16,540 nucleotides of DNA from Bacteroidota bacterium (GTDB lineage Bacteria > Bacteroidota > Bacteroidia > Flavobacteriales > Flavobacteriaceae). Of the stretch, positions 14,756 through 16,540 are shown one piece after another. The DNA is taken from contig JAJYSO010000010.1 in assembly GCA_021793535.1 (NCBI GenBank), positions 1-16,540 on the forward strand, written 5' to 3'. The notes beneath the pieces were generated by a model that was not told the origin of the DNA, made no database searches, and was given only the letters and a program-made list of their open reading frames with translations. Position 1 is the first letter of the stretch, and the number at the start of each line of letters is the position of its first letter. A program made the translations under genes and the position numbers.

Positions 14756-14757
14756 GG
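14740..14757. repeat. Tandem 9-bp direct repeat over the -33 box
   Basis: AATCAAAGG occurs twice in direct succession (14740-14748 and 14749-14757). On the minus strand each copy contains CCTTTGATT, so the TTTG of the ATPase promoter -33 box is duplicated; only the upstream copy is at the right distance (19 nt) from the -7 box. Confidence 0.6.
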
Positions 14758-14933
14758 TTTTAGTAGGTTTTGGGGTTTCGTTAATGTTACATTAAATTTT
14801 TAGGTATTTTCTTAATTTATAATAGCTCTTAAATATTAATTATTTGATTTACAGATGTTTACTATTTATATAAAGAAAAAAATAGCCTCAAAGAAAAGCT
14901 TTAAATATTCCTAATTTCTAAAAATTATCTTTT
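14758..14933. other. AT-rich non-coding part of the divergent spacer
   Basis: The spacer between the ATPase and the S10 peptidase genes is 333 bp, the longest in the window. Apart from the two promoters it is strongly AT-rich with many short A and T runs, especially from about 14785 to 14933. No ORF, tRNA or convincing hairpin was seen. Confidence 0.5.
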
Positions 14934-14941
14934 TACCTTTG
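14934..14941 (+). promoter_or_regulatory. Probable -7 promoter box of the S10 peptidase gene
   Basis: TACCTTTG matches TAnnTTTG exactly, 40 bp before ATG 14982, and would give a leader of about 33 nt. No TTTG or TTG is present 19 nt upstream, where the sequence is AT-rich. Confidence 0.5.
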
Positions 14942-14981
14942 TGAGGAATCACTTTAAACCTAATCATACAACATACTTTTT

Positions 14982-16523
14982 ATGAAAAAAATTAGCCTTT
15001 TTTTCTCCCTTTGTAGTTTGTTTTTCTTTTTATTAACACCTGGTTTTCAAGCTCAGGCACAAAAAGAGCAAGCTAAGCAAAAGGAGACCCAACACAACCT
15101 TCCGTCTTACCTTGACAACTCGACTACTACCGGTAGCATTAGCACTAAAAATGGAAAAATATCCTATAAAGCTGTGGCCGGAACCATGCCCCTATGGGAC
15201 ACTCGAAAAGAACAGGACACCACTGCTCGCATGTCCTACGTCGCCTATTTTAAAGGCGATGGAAACGACAGTTCTCGCCCCATTACCTTCTTTTACAATG
15301 GTGGTCCGGGGTCATCAACACTATGGTTACACTTGGGATCTTTCGGCCCTAAGAGGGTCGTCACCGATGGTGTCAATCACATGGGAGGAGCCCCTTATAA
15401 GTTGGCCGATAACCCCTATACCATTTTGGACATTTCAGACGTTGTTTTTATCGACATGCCCGGTACCGGATTCGGTAGAATTGCCAAAGGAAAAGAAGCG
15501 GACTACCACAGTGTAGACAAAGACGCCGAAGCCTTTGGAAATTTTATTAAAAACTTTATCACCCAATACAACCGCTGGAATTCGCCTAAGTTCCTTTATG
15601 GCGAAAGCTACGGAACATTGAGATCTGCTCTGTTGGCCAGCGTTTTGCAACAGCAACATTCGATCGATCTCAACGGCGTGATTCTGCTCTCTCAAATCTT
15701 GGATTATGGAAACTCCGTGGACCGCGCAAAAAGGCACCCAGGGCTCAATAACCCTTATGTTTTAGCCCTCCCAACCTATGCAGCCACAGCATGGTACCAC
15801 AACAAATTGGCCAACAAACCAGCCGACTTAGAAAGTTTCTTAAAAGAAGTGGAAAACTTCGCCATTACCGACTATAATTTGGCCTTGGCTCAAGGCAATC
15901 AATTGGACGACGCCACTTTTAATCAAGTTGCCAACAAATTACATGAATACACCGGGATCGCTGTCGATTATATCAAAAAAGCCAACCTGCGAATGGAAGG
16001 AGGTGAATTCAGGCAACAACTCTTAGCCGATCAAGGAAAGATTCCAGGAAGATTAGGAACAGACTACAGCGGCCCCATCATGGATCCGCTTGCGCAAAGC
16101 GCCTGGGGAGACCCTCAATCAGATGCAATTGGCAGTGCTTATGTCTCTTTACTAAATGATTACATGCGAAAAGAGCTAAAGTTTGGCGGCACTACCAATT
16201 ACAAAGTAAGCCTATACGGTGAAATGCACTGGAAGAGTGAACACCAAGGTTCTCCGGGAACGGTCAGTGTCATCAACGATTTGGCCAATGCCTTAAAGAA
16301 GAATCCGAAACTACAGGTAATGCTCATGGGAGGGTACTATGATCTGGCCACTCCCTATTTCGAAGGGAAGTACGAATTGGCTCAATTGCCCATTTCTAAG
16401 GAACAATTCAAGAACAACATCCATTTTCACTTTTATGAATCCGGTCACATGATTTATTTAAATGAAGGCGTGTTAGAGGAAGCACACAAAGACTTGGTTG
16501 ATTTCATCAATAAAAACAAGTGA
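14982..16523 (+). CDS. Secreted S10-family serine carboxypeptidase homologue
   Basis: A 513-residue protein with a Sec signal peptide (hydrophobic ~5-20, probable cleavage after one of the Ala residues at 24-26 in FQAQAQ). The fold is the alpha/beta hydrolase type of peptidase family S10. Signatures: FFYNGGPGSST (residues 103-113), which forms the oxyanion hole, VFIDMPGTGFG (155-165), the nucleophile GESYGT (207-212, Ser209), acid GGYYDLATPY (450-459, Asp454) and His489 in YESGHMIYL (485-493). The triad is complete, so it is likely an active periplasmic or exported carboxypeptidase that removes C-terminal residues from peptides. No C-terminal type IX sorting domain is seen; the protein ends in DFINKNK. 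It seems to be a single-gene unit with its own -7 box, divergent from the ATPase operon. Confidence 0.93.
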   Translation: MKKISLFFSLCSLFFFLLTPGFQAQAQKEQAKQKETQHNLPSYLDNSTTTGSISTKNGKISYKAVAGTMPLWDTRKEQDTTARMSYVAYFKGDGNDSSRPITFFYNGGPGSSTLWLHLGSFGPKRVVTDGVNHMGGAPYKLADNPYTILDISDVVFIDMPGTGFGRIAKGKEADYHSVDKDAEAFGNFIKNFITQYNRWNSPKFLYGESYGTLRSALLASVLQQQHSIDLNGVILLSQILDYGNSVDRAKRHPGLNNPYVLALPTYAATAWYHNKLANKPADLESFLKEVENFAITDYNLALAQGNQLDDATFNQVANKLHEYTGIAVDYIKKANLRMEGGEFRQQLLADQGKIPGRLGTDYSGPIMDPLAQSAWGDPQSDAIGSAYVSLLNDYMRKELKFGGTTNYKVSLYGEMHWKSEHQGSPGTVSVINDLANALKKNPKLQVMLMGGYYDLATPYFEGKYELAQLPISKEQFKNNIHFHFYESGHMIYLNEGVLEEAHKDLVDFINKNK

Positions 16524-16540
16524 CAAGCACGCAGAGATCG

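Noticed and set aside
15112..15516. 134-codon plus-strand ORF inside the S10 peptidase gene
   Set aside because: It overlaps the signature-bearing part of the peptidase in another frame and shows no domain of its own.
1..16540. Search for mobile elements, CRISPR arrays, tRNA and rRNA genes
   Set aside because: No transposase, integrase, regularly spaced repeat, tRNA cloverleaf or rRNA sequence was recognised by eye.

Overview
The window reads as ordinary chromosomal DNA from a member of the Bacteroidota, most likely class Flavobacteriia. The reasons are: ribosomal protein L21 carries a C-terminal helix-hairpin-helix extension; the GreA/GreB-like protein, the DUF4301 protein and the ChlI-like ATPase are of types I know from that phylum; start codons lack clear Shine-Dalgarno sequences; and several start regions have the Bacteroidota -7 promoter box TAnnTTTG, once with a TTTG box exactly 19 nt upstream. 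Genus cannot be set from this sequence. I see no phage, insertion sequence, tRNA, rRNA or CRISPR array. Almost the whole window is coding.

Layout. Bases 1-850 hold the 3' part of rplU (its 5' end lies outside the window), rpmA and a shared terminator. ahcY (S-adenosylhomocysteine hydrolase, minus strand) follows, with a structured 3' flank. A short divergent spacer leads into a plus-strand run at 2327-6499: a 4'-phosphopantetheinyl transferase, the Mg2+ channel/transporter mgtE, a NadR-type P-loop kinase and a DUF4301 protein. Next come two convergent pairs whose 3' ends overlap by a few bases: DUF4301 with an alpha/beta hydrolase (minus), and a GreA/GreB-like factor (plus) with upp (minus). 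Divergent from upp are a secreted MORN-type repeat protein and mnmA (tRNA 2-thiolation), closed by a strong terminator.

A non-coding stretch of about 290 bp with inverted repeats precedes a TlpA-like thioredoxin lipoprotein. Convergent to that gene is a minus-strand pair, a ChlI/MoxR-type AAA+ ATPase and a ROK-family sugar kinase, joined by a TAATG stop/start overlap. A 333-bp AT-rich divergent region carries the best promoter in the window, for the ATPase. The last gene is a secreted S10-type serine carboxypeptidase homologue.

Functional themes: translation (L21, L27, MnmA), one-carbon and nucleotide metabolism (AhcY, Upp), cofactor activation (PPTase), Mg2+ homeostasis (MgtE) and envelope or periplasmic proteins (MORN, TlpA-like, S10). 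The most interesting items are the DUF4301 protein, whose motifs resemble UDP-sugar pyrophosphorylases and which sits next to a NadR-type kinase, the L21-HHH fusion, and the structured spacer before the TlpA-like gene. No clearly new multi-gene system is evident.
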